In this document: one piece after another, positions 7,230 through 15,656 of the stretch
Position numbering within the stretch: the first letter of the stretch is position 1
How the letters are laid out: each line of letters begins with the position of its first letter
Virus record (IMG/VR): IMGVR_UViG_3300028025_002185
Span: 1 to 36,126 of that record
Reading direction: 5' to 3' (one strand)
DNA: 36,126 bases
DNA from: a virus
Translations under genes and position numbers: made by a program
The notes under the pieces: generated by a model
What the model saw: only the letters and a program-made list of their open reading frames with translations
What the model was told of the DNA's origin: nothing
The model's database searches: none

Positions 7230-9686
7230 ATGGCTATTTTTAACCAGAATAACATGTTAAGCGACTTCGCCTTTGAAGACATGGGCGGTGGTGGTGGCTT
7301 ATTTGATAGTGGCTCATTCACTCTTCAAGATCTGTTAAATTATTCATCAACTCCTGAGCCTTCCTTTGTAGCTCCAGCGCCAGCTCCTGTGTATATGCCA
7401 GAGCCTGTGTACACACCTGAGCCTGTATATACACCCCCAGCTTTTGTATCACAGCCTGCAATTGATTACTTTGCACAGCAGTTTGCTCCTGAAATGTTTA
7501 CTCAAGCACCTGCTCCAGTATATCAACCAACGTTTACACCTGAGCCTGTAGCAGCTCCTGCTTTACCTCCACAAATGATGGAGTCATTGTTCACAGGTCA
7601 ACCTGTAGGTGCTGTTATGCCTACTCCTGAGTTTGTATACCAGCCTATGCCGGCTTATCAGCCTATGCCGGCTTACCAGCCTGAACCAGCTTACCAGCCT
7701 ATTCAACAAGTAGCTGACGCACCAGTTGAGCAATTACAACCCGCACAGCCAGCACAAGAGACTAAGCCATCATCGGCATCAGTTATTGATAACCTAACAA
7801 AGCAAATCTTAGGCTCTAGCGATTCTTCTAAGTGGACTGGTGGCGTAGGCGCTGAACAAGCCGCTAAAGACATGGCTAAGATCATGGCTGGCATTGGCAT
7901 CACAGACATTAGTCAGTTTGGCAAGATCACACAAACTGGTTTGCAAGAGGATGTCCGTCCTGATGGTCGTGGTGGCTATGTAGACCAACGAGGCAATCCT
8001 GTTGACCCTAACATTGTCCAAACAGGTTCATATGAAACTGAAGGCGGTCGCATTGACTATGCTACTGCACCTATCGGCACACAGGTAACTTACGGCAACA
8101 AGTTAACAAACCAAGCTGTACCGATTACATATAGTGAGCGTCAGACTGGTAACGCCTTTGGTGGTACTTTTGAGGGCAAAGGTAACACAGGCTATCGAGT
8201 TGACTTCGATGCTTCAGGTAAGCCAGTTTTCTATACTACTGGTGCATCAAGCTCAGATGCAGCAAGTGCACTGCCTTTTATTCAGATGGCTTTGTTGGCT
8301 ACTGGTGCTGGTGGTTTGTTAGGTAATGCTTTACTAGGCTCCGGTGCTTCACAAGTAGCTGCTAATGCTCTTGGAGGTGCTATCTTAGGTGGAGGTACTT
8401 CTGCAATTACAGGCGGTGATGTAGTTAAAGGTGCACTGTTAGGCGGTGCAGGCGGTGCTTTGTCAGGCTACTTAGCTCCTGAAGTGCCTGTGGATGCTGC
8501 AGGTACTCCTACAGTAGATCCTGCAGCATTCATGACTCCTGATGTTTCAATCTTTGAAGCGCCTCCAACTAACACACTATTCCCACCTATTGAAGCTCCT
8601 CCAATAGTTCCTGAGCTACCTTATGTAGCACCTGAGCTTCCCTACGTAGCTCCTCCAACTGATACCTTTTTACCAGCTATTGAAGCTCCTCCAATAGATG
8701 TAGCTCTACCTCCAATTACAGAAGCTCCAGTAGTCACAACACCTCCTTATATTGAGCCCGAGTCTTTCATGACTCCTATGCCTGTTGAGCCTACGCCAGT
8801 GCCTACACCTACCTATGTAGAGCCTGAAGCATTCATGACTCCTCAAGCTCCTATTGTCACTGAGGCTCCTGTCGTCACTGAAGCTCCTGTATCAGTAGTG
8901 GATAATATTCCTGAACTGGTTATTACACCTACTCCTGAACCTGTAGTTACACCTGATGTTGCTGCTAATCCTCCTGCCTTAACTCTTGCAGACCTAGGTA
9001 TTGATTACTCATTAAACAACGGTAGTCTAATGAAGCCGTTGACTGATATGGGTGGCGCTCAAGGTGTACAGCCGGGTACTTCAGCTAACTTACCTGACAT
9101 GGGTGGTGGACAAGGATTAACTATTAATGTAGGTGCTCCATCTACAACTCTTGCAGATGCTATAGCTACCTTAGCAGGTGTTAACCCAGCTCCTTTGCCT
9201 GACATGGGTGGAGCTCAAGGTTTGACATATCAGACACCTACAGGTTTAGTGACTGAGGGTGGTCTGTTAGCTACAGGTATTGCAGGTACAGTTCCTTCAA
9301 TATTAGGTGAGACAGGTATTAATACAGCTACTAATATCGGTTCTAACATCGGTACTGAGTTAGCTAAGATTAACACAGGTATTACTGAGCCTACACCATT
9401 ACCTCCAGCTAGTACTAATCCTTTAAGCAACCTTACACCATCACAAATAGCTAATATCCTTAAAGGTGCTGCAGGTTTGTTTGGTGCTGTCAATGCTTCT
9501 AATATGGCTGGTGGCGGTGGAGGCTCTCCAATGAATGTAGGTGCTTTGCCTACACAGGGTATTCCTTTGAATAGTCAAGATTATTTCAATGCTATTCAAC
9601 AGAACTATAACTCGTTACTACCTGCACTGCCTAGGGATGTTGCTACACCTCTTGCAAACTGGTATAACTCTCAATATGGGGCTTAA
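7230..9686 (+). CDS. Proline/glycine-rich repetitive virion protein
   Basis: I do not recognise a family for this 818-residue protein. Residues 40-165 are a Pro-rich tract with degenerate (V/A)Y(Q/T)P(E/M)P repeats. Residues 165-330 look folded (DNLTKQILGSSDSSKW; RPDGRGGYVDQRGNP). Residues 350-415 form a long Gly/Ala-zipper hydrophobic region (LLATGAGGLLGNALLG; LLGGAGGALSGYLAPE) that could cross a membrane. A second Pro-rich tract with E.FMTP and EAPVVT repeats follows, then three (P/T)DMGG(A/G)QG repeats (about 605-660). The C-terminus (DYFNAIQQNYNSLLPALP...WYNSQYGA) is folded-looking. Position among virion genes and the glycine zipper suggest an internal or ejected virion protein; this is inference. 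Confidence 0.7.
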   Translation: MAIFNQNNMLSDFAFEDMGGGGGLFDSGSFTLQDLLNYSSTPEPSFVAPAPAPVYMPEPVYTPEPVYTPPAFVSQPAIDYFAQQFAPEMFTQAPAPVYQPTFTPEPVAAPALPPQMMESLFTGQPVGAVMPTPEFVYQPMPAYQPMPAYQPEPAYQPIQQVADAPVEQLQPAQPAQETKPSSASVIDNLTKQILGSSDSSKWTGGVGAEQAAKDMAKIMAGIGITDISQFGKITQTGLQEDVRPDGRGGYVDQRGNPVDPNIVQTGSYETEGGRIDYATAPIGTQVTYGNKLTNQAVPITYSERQTGNAFGGTFEGKGNTGYRVDFDASGKPVFYTTGASSSDAASALPFIQMALLATGAGGLLGNALLGSGASQVAANALGGAILGGGTSAITGGDVVKGALLGGAGGALSGYLAPEVPVDAAGTPTVDPAAFMTPDVSIFEAPPTNTLFPPIEAPPIVPELPYVAPELPYVAPPTDTFLPAIEAPPIDVALPPITEAPVVTTPPYIEPESFMTPMPVEPTPVPTPTYVEPEAFMTPQAPIVTEAPVVTEAPVSVVDNIPELVITPTPEPVVTPDVAANPPALTLADLGIDYSLNNGSLMKPLTDMGGAQGVQPGTSANLPDMGGGQGLTINVGAPSTTLADAIATLAGVNPAPLPDMGGAQGLTYQTPTGLVTEGGLLATGIAGTVPSILGETGINTATNIGSNIGTELAKINTGITEPTPLPPASTNPLSNLTPSQIANILKGAAGLFGAVNASNMAGGGGGSPMNVGALPTQGIPLNSQDYFNAIQQNYNSLLPALPRDVATPLANWYNSQYGA

Positions 9687-9689
9687 GTA

Positions 9690-10592
9690 ATGTCAATTTA
9701 TCGAGGCCCGGGAGGTTCTGGTGATGCTACGAATGACGCTAGCAGTCAAGCTTCTTTAGTAGCTCAGAAAGTTACTGAGGCTACTGAGGCAGCTTCACAG
9801 GCTTCTGCAAGTGCCGTTGCAGCCAGTACTTCAGCATCTAATGCATCTATGTCAGCCAGTGCAGCTAGTTCATCCGCTAGTGCTGCAGCTACTTCAGCTT
9901 CTAATGCATCCACATCAGCTAGCTCAGCAAGTACTTCAGCATCCAATGCTAGTTCATCGGCAAGCACAGCTACTACACAGGCTACTAATGCAGCTAGTTC
10001 AGCCACTACAGCAACTACTAAAGCTATTGAGGCTGCATCATCGGCTACAGCTGCAGCTTCATCAGCTACCGATGCAGCTAACAGTGTAACAAGTATTGGT
10101 ACATCTGTCAGTGATGCTGCAGCGTCAGCCTCAGCAGCCTCTAGTAGTGCCTCAGCAGCTTCAAGTAGTGCTTCAGCAGCCAGTACAAGTGCAACCAATG
10201 CAGCTAGCTCAGCTTCAGCAGCGTCCTCTAGTGCTTCAGCAGCGTCCTCTAGTGCAAGCTCTGCAAGCTCTTCAGCAAGCTCAGCGAGCTCCTCGGCTAC
10301 TACAGCAACTACTAAGGCCAGTGAAGCTGCTACATCCGCTACTAACGCTAGTAACTCAGCTAGTGCAGCTTCAACATCAGCTACAGCAGCTTCATCGTCA
10401 GCCAGCACAGCTAGCACACAAGCGAGTAATGCAGCCAGTAGTGCCTCGGCTGCTTCAACGTCAGCTACTAACGCAGCCTCAAGTGCTACTAACGCAGCTT
10501 CGTCAGCCACAGCAGCTGCAGCATCAGCCACAGACGCAGCTTCATCAGCTAACTCAATTCTCAATGGAACTATTAACGGTGGGACTTACTAA
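9690..10592 (+). CDS. Ala/Ser-repeat tail-fibre-type protein
   Basis: The 300-residue protein opens MSIYRGPGGSGDATNDASSQ, a head typical of phage fibre proteins. About 250 residues of Ala/Ser/Thr heptad-like repeats (ASSSASAASTSATNAASSA and variants) follow, as in the shafts of lambda-type side fibres, where such repeats form trimeric rods. It ends SILNGTINGGTY. The next gene, a fibre with an S74 chaperone domain, starts directly after the stop, so this may be a shaft or adaptor partner. The repetitive DNA gives long open frames in other frames and on the other strand, which are artefacts. Repeat number may vary between relatives. Confidence 0.75.
   Translation: MSIYRGPGGSGDATNDASSQASLVAQKVTEATEAASQASASAVAASTSASNASMSASAASSSASAAATSASNASTSASSASTSASNASSSASTATTQATNAASSATTATTKAIEAASSATAAASSATDAANSVTSIGTSVSDAAASASAASSSASAASSSASAASTSATNAASSASAASSSASAASSSASSASSSASSASSSATTATTKASEAATSATNASNSASAASTSATAASSSASTASTQASNAASSASAASTSATNAASSATNAASSATAAAASATDAASSANSILNGTINGGTY
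9780..10545. repeat. Low-complexity Ala/Ser codon repeat tract
   Basis: DNA made almost wholly of GCN, TCN, AGC/AGT and ACN codons in short repeats such as TCAGCAGC and GCTAGTTCA. It encodes the fibre shaft above. Such tracts can change length by slippage or recombination. Confidence 0.8.
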
Positions 10593-12461
10593 ATGACTTC
10601 AACTATTATCACAAAGAACAGTAGCACAGCCTCTTCTGTGCCCTCATCTGGCTCACTGACTCAAGGTGAGTTAGCTGTTAACGTTACTGACAAGAAACTG
10701 TACACCAAGGACTCAGGTGGTACTGTCGTTAAGCTTGTTGGTAGTCTGGGTAATCAGGAAGCTAGTGCTGCAGCAATCACTGGAGGTTCTATCAATGGAA
10801 CTACAGTGGGGGCTTCTACAGCCTCTACAGGTGCTTTCACTACTTTGTCAGCATCCTCTACAGTATCAGGCACAGGCTTCTCAACTTACCTAGCAAGCCC
10901 TCCTGCTATTGGTGGTACAGCGGCTGCGGCTGGTTCATTTACAACTCTAAGCGCTTCTGGTGCTGTAACCCTCTCTGGAGGTACTGCTAACGGAGTAGCG
11001 TATTTAAACGGCTCTAAGGTTGTTACAAGCGGTTCTGCGCTTACTTTTAATGGAACTACTTTTATTGCTCCTGTGGTTCAAGCATCTGATGCAAATGCCA
11101 CAGTAAAAGCGGACGGAAATGGTGTTGGTGGAATACGGATGTATGCCAACAGTAGCGGAACAGCTTTACTTGAAACAACAACAGATTCTGATTTGATTTT
11201 TCGTAGAAATTCAACAGAAGGTATGCGCCTAACCAGCACAGGTTTGGGTATTGGTACAAGTAGTCCTACTGCAAAGCTATATGTTAATGCTAACAACTCT
11301 ACTGCTACTGCCATATTTCAAGACGAAAACAATGGTGCAAAAATCAGGCTACTAGCCAACTCCATTAACTTTGATTTAGGAAATAACGGGACTAACGCAT
11401 ATCTAGCTGTTAGTGGCGCAACTTCTTTGGCTTTTAATACTAATAGCACGGAGCGTTTACGCCTTGACGGATCAGGCAATCTAGGCTTGGGAGTTACTCC
11501 TAGTGTTTGGGGAAGTGTGTGGAAAGCGCAGCAATTTCAAGTTGGCGGGTTTATTGCATCGCAAACAAATGCGAATGACATTATTCATGTTGGAACAAAC
11601 GCATTTGCAAATTCAAGTAATGCTTGGACTTACATAAATACTGCCGCATCAACTCGGTATCAGCAATATCAAGGCGCACATTCTTGGTACACAGCCCCAT
11701 CAGGCACAGCAGGAAACTCCATTACCTTTACTCAGGCAATGACTCTGGATGCCTCGGGGCAACTTGGCATCGGAACTACAAGCCCAGGAAATAAACTTGA
11801 TGTGCGTGGTGGTGTGAACTTTTGGGGTGCTAGTAGCGGCATTGTCCAATTTGATGGAACTTCAATCAAGCAAGTTGACAATACAGTTTTAACTGTCGGG
11901 ACTTTTTACAATCAGGCTTTCACGCTTATAACCAACAACACAGAGAGAGCCCGTATAGACACAAGCGGTCGGTTTGCTATCAATGTTGCAGGAAATTCTT
12001 ATTCACAAGATGCAGGCTTAACAGTTAACGGAACGGGTTTCACAAGAGCAATTTATACCAATATAAATGGCACTTCTTCTGCTACTCATTGTTCTTTTGC
12101 AAATGGAAATGGTGTTGTTGGTTCAATTACAACAAGCGGCACTACCACAACCTATGCAACATCATCCGACTATCGCCTAAAGAACACCGTTGCTCCAATG
12201 ACAGGAGCATTGGCTAAAGTTGCTTTGCTCAAGCCAGTCACTTACAAGTGGAACGCTGACGGCTCTAATGGTGAAGGCTTCATTGCTCACGAATTGGCTG
12301 AAGTTTGTCCTGATGCCGTAGTAGGCGAGAAAGATGCTGTTGACGCTGAAGGCAATCCTAAGTACCAAGGCATTGACACCTCATTCTTGGTAGCTACATT
12401 GACTGCCGCTATCCAAGAACTCAAAGCAGAATTTGATGCCTACAAAGCATCTCACCCTTAA
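10593..12461 (+). CDS. Tail fibre with C-terminal S74 chaperone domain
   Basis: This 622-residue protein is probably the host-recognition fibre or spike. The N-terminus (SLTQGELAVNVTDKKLYTKDSGG, about residues 22-45) is a common virion-attachment module. The middle is beta-rich with repeated LGIGT(S/T)SP.(A/G)KL.V units (about residues 226 and 388) and ER(L/A)R.D.SG. Residues 524-622 are a peptidase S74 intramolecular chaperone of the endosialidase type: S525-DYRLK530 supplies the Ser/Lys pair that in this family releases the domain by self-cleavage after trimer folding. Base and codon use in about 11,040-12,460 (many GCA, AAT, TTT, GGA) differ from the flanking genes, suggesting a swapped receptor-binding segment. 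Confidence 0.9.
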   Translation: MTSTIITKNSSTASSVPSSGSLTQGELAVNVTDKKLYTKDSGGTVVKLVGSLGNQEASAAAITGGSINGTTVGASTASTGAFTTLSASSTVSGTGFSTYLASPPAIGGTAAAAGSFTTLSASGAVTLSGGTANGVAYLNGSKVVTSGSALTFNGTTFIAPVVQASDANATVKADGNGVGGIRMYANSSGTALLETTTDSDLIFRRNSTEGMRLTSTGLGIGTSSPTAKLYVNANNSTATAIFQDENNGAKIRLLANSINFDLGNNGTNAYLAVSGATSLAFNTNSTERLRLDGSGNLGLGVTPSVWGSVWKAQQFQVGGFIASQTNANDIIHVGTNAFANSSNAWTYINTAASTRYQQYQGAHSWYTAPSGTAGNSITFTQAMTLDASGQLGIGTTSPGNKLDVRGGVNFWGASSGIVQFDGTSIKQVDNTVLTVGTFYNQAFTLITNNTERARIDTSGRFAINVAGNSYSQDAGLTVNGTGFTRAIYTNINGTSSATHCSFANGNGVVGSITTSGTTTTYATSSDYRLKNTVAPMTGALAKVALLKPVTYKWNADGSNGEGFIAHELAEVCPDAVVGEKDAVDAEGNPKYQGIDTSFLVATLTAAIQELKAEFDAYKASHP

Positions 12462-12479
12462 TCTCTAAAGGAAATCAAA

Positions 12480-12776
12480 ATGACTACTACCACTTGGAAA
12501 ATCAACACACTTGAAAGCAACACAGCAGACGGATTCGTTTCTGTTGCCCATTGGACTTGCACAGCAGTAGACGGAGAACACTCTGCCTCTGCCTACGCAA
12601 CAGTCTCATGGGCTGAAGGCACTCCTGCCATTCCTTATGCAAATCTCACAGAAGCTACTGTACTAGAGTGGGTGTGGGAAAGCATTGACAAAGCAGCTAC
12701 AGAGGCTTCTTTGGCGGCTCAAATTGCTTTGCTGAAGAATCCTGTTAAGGCTACTGGTACGCCTTGGACTGAGTAA
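12480..12776 (+). CDS. Small fibre-associated protein (DUF7936-like)
   Basis: This 98-residue protein, MTTTTWKINTLESNTADGFVS..HWTCTAVDGEHSASAYATVSW, ends with ALLKNPVKATGTPW. The pattern matches a small phage and prophage family of unknown function that follows fibre genes; I recall it as DUF7936 but could not check. The fold is probably a small beta-sandwich plus a C-terminal helix. AAAGGAAATCAAA precedes the ATG. It has the same atypical codon use as the preceding fibre C-terminus, so the two probably moved together. It may be a fibre chaperone or accessory. Confidence 0.75.
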   Translation: MTTTTWKINTLESNTADGFVSVAHWTCTAVDGEHSASAYATVSWAEGTPAIPYANLTEATVLEWVWESIDKAATEASLAAQIALLKNPVKATGTPWTE

Positions 12777-12789
12777 GTCATAGGTTATC

Positions 12790-13023
12790 ATGGACAATAA
12801 AGAAGTCACTCATGAGCATATCTATGACAGGCTGTTAGCTGTTGAGGCTAAGGTAGACAGTATTGAGAGAAACACTCAAGAGGTTGTAAAGGCATTCAAT
12901 GCAGCTGCAGGTGCTTTTCAAGTTCTTGAGTGGGTCGCTAAAGCTATCAAGCCACTCATTGTTATAGGTGCTTTCTTCGGAGCTATTTGGTTAGCTATTG
13001 ATAATAAACTACACGGGAGTTAA
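12790..13023 (+). CDS. Small membrane protein, candidate holin (XhlA-like layout)
   Basis: This 77-residue protein has an N-terminal amphipathic coiled-coil segment (DRLLAVEAKVDSIERNTQEVVKAF), a helical linker and one C-terminal membrane segment (IKPLIVIGAFFGAIWLAID). This topology resembles XhlA-type holins and holin-like accessory proteins. It sits among tail genes, well away from the endolysin, so a virion or ejection role is also possible. ATG follows GTTATC with no strong ribosome site visible. Confidence 0.55.
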   Translation: MDNKEVTHEHIYDRLLAVEAKVDSIERNTQEVVKAFNAAAGAFQVLEWVAKAIKPLIVIGAFFGAIWLAIDNKLHGS

Positions 13024-13028
13024 AGTAT

Positions 13029-13220
13029 ATGAAAGGTATGCCTACAAGAGGACAGCGTACAGCTAAGAATAAGATGAAGAAAGTAATGGGTGAGTACAAA
13101 GAAGGTACTCTCCACAGTGGTAAAGGCGGCCCTGTGGTGAAGTCAAGAGCCCAAGCAGTTGCGATTGCTTTGAGTGAAGCTGATAGAGCTAAGAGAAAAA
13201 CTGGTAGAAATAAAAAGTAA
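13029..13220 (+). CDS. Small basic protein, DUF6496-type
   Basis: This 63-residue, Lys/Arg-rich protein contains KVMGEYKEGTLHSGKGGPVV and SRAQAVAIALSEADRAK. The KVM.E.K.G.L.SG...V.SR.QA.AIALSEA pattern is a recurrent small domain in phages and bacteria (I recall it as DUF6496). Function unknown; the charge suggests nucleic-acid binding or packaging as a virion component. It begins 6 bases after the previous stop. Confidence 0.75.
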   Translation: MKGMPTRGQRTAKNKMKKVMGEYKEGTLHSGKGGPVVKSRAQAVAIALSEADRAKRKTGRNKK

Positions 13221-13232
13221 AGGAATACACAA

Positions 13233-13883
13233 ATGGCTACGTATTTAGACGTTGTGAACAATGTGCTCAGACGCTTGCGTGAGCCTGTTGTATCCTCTGT
13301 AACAGATACTGATTATTCAGCTATGTTAGGTGTGTTCGTTAATGATGCTAAGCGTGAGATTGAGGATGCTTACGATTGGAATGCTTTATCGGACACACTG
13401 ACAGCTACTACCACTGAGGACATCTTTAACTATGTTCTGGTAGGCTCTCGTACTCGTTTCCGTACTATTGATGTATTCAACGAGACTAAAGAAGTTGAAA
13501 TGCACTACAGGCCTACAGGATGGATGAATAGACAGTTCATCATTGTAGATCAACAGAAGGGTGAGCCTACATACTACAACTTCAACGGTGTAGATGTTAA
13601 TGGTGATACTCAAGTTGATGTGTATCCAATTCCTAATGGTGTATATGATCTACGCTTTAACTTGGTTATCCCTCAGGCTGACTTAGTTAACGACAATGAT
13701 CGTATCTTAGTTCCTTCACATCTAGTAGCTATGTTAGCCCACTCTAAAGCTATTGCTGAGCGTGGTGAGGACTCAGGAGTCTTGTCTTCAGAGGCCTATC
13801 AGATGTACAGATTAGCTCTTGCTGATGCTGTAGCTATTGAGCGTAATCACTACGATGAAGAGATGACTTGGGAAGCTGTTTAA
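13233..13883 (+). CDS. Head-to-tail connector protein (gp11/P22 gp4-like)
   Basis: This 216-residue protein, MATYLDVVNNVLRRLREP...VNDAKREIEDAYDWNAL, is a typical start for podovirus adaptor proteins (T7 tail tubular protein A or P22 gp4 type). These form the ring joining portal to the tail nozzle. The helical N-terminus and C-terminus flank a beta domain (TEDIFNYVLVGSRTRFRTIDVFNETKEVEMHYRP). AAAGGAATACACAA precedes the ATG. The following gene, a nozzle-type protein, starts directly after its stop, matching the usual pair order. Confidence 0.85.
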   Translation: MATYLDVVNNVLRRLREPVVSSVTDTDYSAMLGVFVNDAKREIEDAYDWNALSDTLTATTTEDIFNYVLVGSRTRFRTIDVFNETKEVEMHYRPTGWMNRQFIIVDQQKGEPTYYNFNGVDVNGDTQVDVYPIPNGVYDLRFNLVIPQADLVNDNDRILVPSHLVAMLAHSKAIAERGEDSGVLSSEAYQMYRLALADAVAIERNHYDEEMTWEAV

Positions 13884-15425
13884 ATGTCAGAACAACTATT
13901 AACGACAACTATTCAAGCTCCGGGCTTCATGGGTTTGAACCTTCAGGACTCTTCAGTGAGTCTTGAGAATGGTTACGCCACTGTAGCTACTAATTGTGTG
14001 ATTGATAAGTTTGGACGTATTGGTGCTCGTAAGGGATGGAGCCCAGCTCACTCAACTTTAGCAGCTTTAACAGGCTTCAATGTTAAGGTTATTGGTGAGT
14101 TGATTGATAACAGTGGTAACTCCTACATTGTAGCTGCTGGACATAGTAAGTTATTTAAACTGTCAGGATCTACCCTTACAGAGTTAACCTACGGAGGTGG
14201 CGGCACAGCTCCTACCATTACAGACGATAACTGGCAGATGGCTCCGTTGAATGGCTGCTTATACATCTACCAAGCTGGTCATGATCCTCTAGTGTTCGAT
14301 CCTGCGACCAGTGCCACTACTTATAAGCGTATTTCTGAGAAGACTGGTTACTTAGGTACAGTTAAAAGTAACAACTGTGTAATCAGTGCCTACGGTCGTA
14401 CATGGAGTGCCAATAACAGTACAGACAAGAGTACTGTACAGTTCTCTGACTTACTATCTGGTCATGTCTTAAATACAGGTACTTCAGGTACTTTGGATGT
14501 ATCTCAAGTGTGGCCTGCAGGTTCTGATGAGATTATTGCCTTAGCTGCACATAATAACTTCTTGATTATCTTTGGTCGTAGACAAGTATTAGTGTATGCC
14601 AATGCTACAGATCCTAATAACTTAACACTTTCTGATACAATTACAGGTGTAGGTTGCTTTGCTAGGGACTCCGTAGCTAAGACTGGTAGTGATATTGTCT
14701 TCCTGTCAGATACTGGTGTTAGATCCTTGATGAGAACTATTCAAGAGAAGTCAGCTCCTATGAGAGAGATTAGCTTGAATGTTAAGGATGCTTTAATAGA
14801 TGATTTAAGTTCTGAGACAGCAGCTAATATTAGATCGGTATATTCAGACAAGGATGCCTTCTATTTATTGTCTCTCCCTGCAACTAATACTGTCTATTGT
14901 TTTGATATGCGTGGACAGTTACCTAACGGTGCAGCTAAGACTACAACGTGGGATAATATCACTCCTACAGCTTTCTTTTACACCCGTAGTAAGGAATTAT
15001 TGCTAGGACAAGAAAGTTATATTGGAAAATATCAGAATTCACTTGACAACACTAGTACTTATAAGTTAAAATATTATACTAATTACTTTGACTTTGGTTC
15101 TCCTACATCATTGAAGATCCTTAAGAAGATTAACATGACCTTTGTAGGTGGTAACGGAGCTGATGTAATTGTTAAGTATGGGTTTGATTTCAGTCCTAGT
15201 TATATATCAAGAGTAGTTGAACTTGGTAATATCTCAATAGCTGAATACGGTATATCTGAGTATAACATTGGACAATACACAGCTGGTGTTGTCTACGATA
15301 ATCAGAAGATTAACGCAAGTGGTTCAGGCAATGTAGTACAGCTTGGACTTGAGACAGATATTAATAACTTTGAAATATCATTACAGAAACTAGATTGCTA
15401 TGTTAAAGCAGGAAGGACACGATAA
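13884..15425 (+). CDS. Tail nozzle/hub protein (P22 gp10-type)
   Basis: This 513-residue protein begins with APGFMGLNLQDSSVSLENGYATVATNCVIDKFGRIGARKGW, the conserved start of podovirus tail hub or DNA-stabilisation proteins. These hexameric proteins form the tail tube below the adaptor and hold the packaged DNA in. The centre is beta-propeller-like, with repeated strand segments (NGCLYIYQAGHDPLVFDP; NNFLIIFGRRQVLVYAN; DAFYLLSLPATNTVYCFDM). Its stop overlaps the next start (TAATG). Confidence 0.85.
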   Translation: MSEQLLTTTIQAPGFMGLNLQDSSVSLENGYATVATNCVIDKFGRIGARKGWSPAHSTLAALTGFNVKVIGELIDNSGNSYIVAAGHSKLFKLSGSTLTELTYGGGGTAPTITDDNWQMAPLNGCLYIYQAGHDPLVFDPATSATTYKRISEKTGYLGTVKSNNCVISAYGRTWSANNSTDKSTVQFSDLLSGHVLNTGTSGTLDVSQVWPAGSDEIIALAAHNNFLIIFGRRQVLVYANATDPNNLTLSDTITGVGCFARDSVAKTGSDIVFLSDTGVRSLMRTIQEKSAPMREISLNVKDALIDDLSSETAANIRSVYSDKDAFYLLSLPATNTVYCFDMRGQLPNGAAKTTTWDNITPTAFFYTRSKELLLGQESYIGKYQNSLDNTSTYKLKYYTNYFDFGSPTSLKILKKINMTFVGGNGADVIVKYGFDFSPSYISRVVELGNISIAEYGISEYNIGQYTAGVVYDNQKINASGSGNVVQLGLETDINNFEISLQKLDCYVKAGRTR

Positions 15426-15655
15426 TGTCTAATTATACCAAGGCTACTGACTTTGCAGTGAAGGACTCCCTATCAACGGGGAACCCTTCAAAGCTTGTTA
15501 AAGGCACTGAAATTGATACTGAGTTTAGTGCTATTCAATCAGCAGTTAACTCTAAAGCTGATAAAGCTAATCCTTCTTTCACAGGGACTCTGACAGCAGT
15601 GGACATCACTATGACAGGATCATTTACAGGAACACTTGACGGAGGCACATACTAA
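15425..15655 (+). CDS. Small tail/fibre-associated protein with GGTY end
   Basis: This 76-residue protein opens MSNYTKATDFAVKDSLSTGNPSKLVKGTEIDTEFSAI, a motif found in short phage structural proteins. It ends SFTGTLDGGTY, nearly the same tip (GT.(N/D)GGTY) as the Ala/Ser fibre protein that ends at 10592. Its start overlaps the nozzle gene (TAATG). Likely a small fibre or baseplate-type virion component; function unproven. Confidence 0.7.
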   Translation: MSNYTKATDFAVKDSLSTGNPSKLVKGTEIDTEFSAIQSAVNSKADKANPSFTGTLTAVDITMTGSFTGTLDGGTY

Positions 15656-15656
15656 A

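Noticed and set aside
9764-10564. 266-codon open frame on the - strand opposite the Ala/Ser fibre gene
   Set aside because: It exists because Ala/Ser/Thr codon repeats read backwards avoid stops; its product is only Ala/Glu/Leu/Val repeats with no ribosome site.
10096-10596. 166-codon Gln/Leu/Val-rich frame in the fibre gene
   Set aside because: Frame-shifted reading of the same low-complexity tract; no independent signal.
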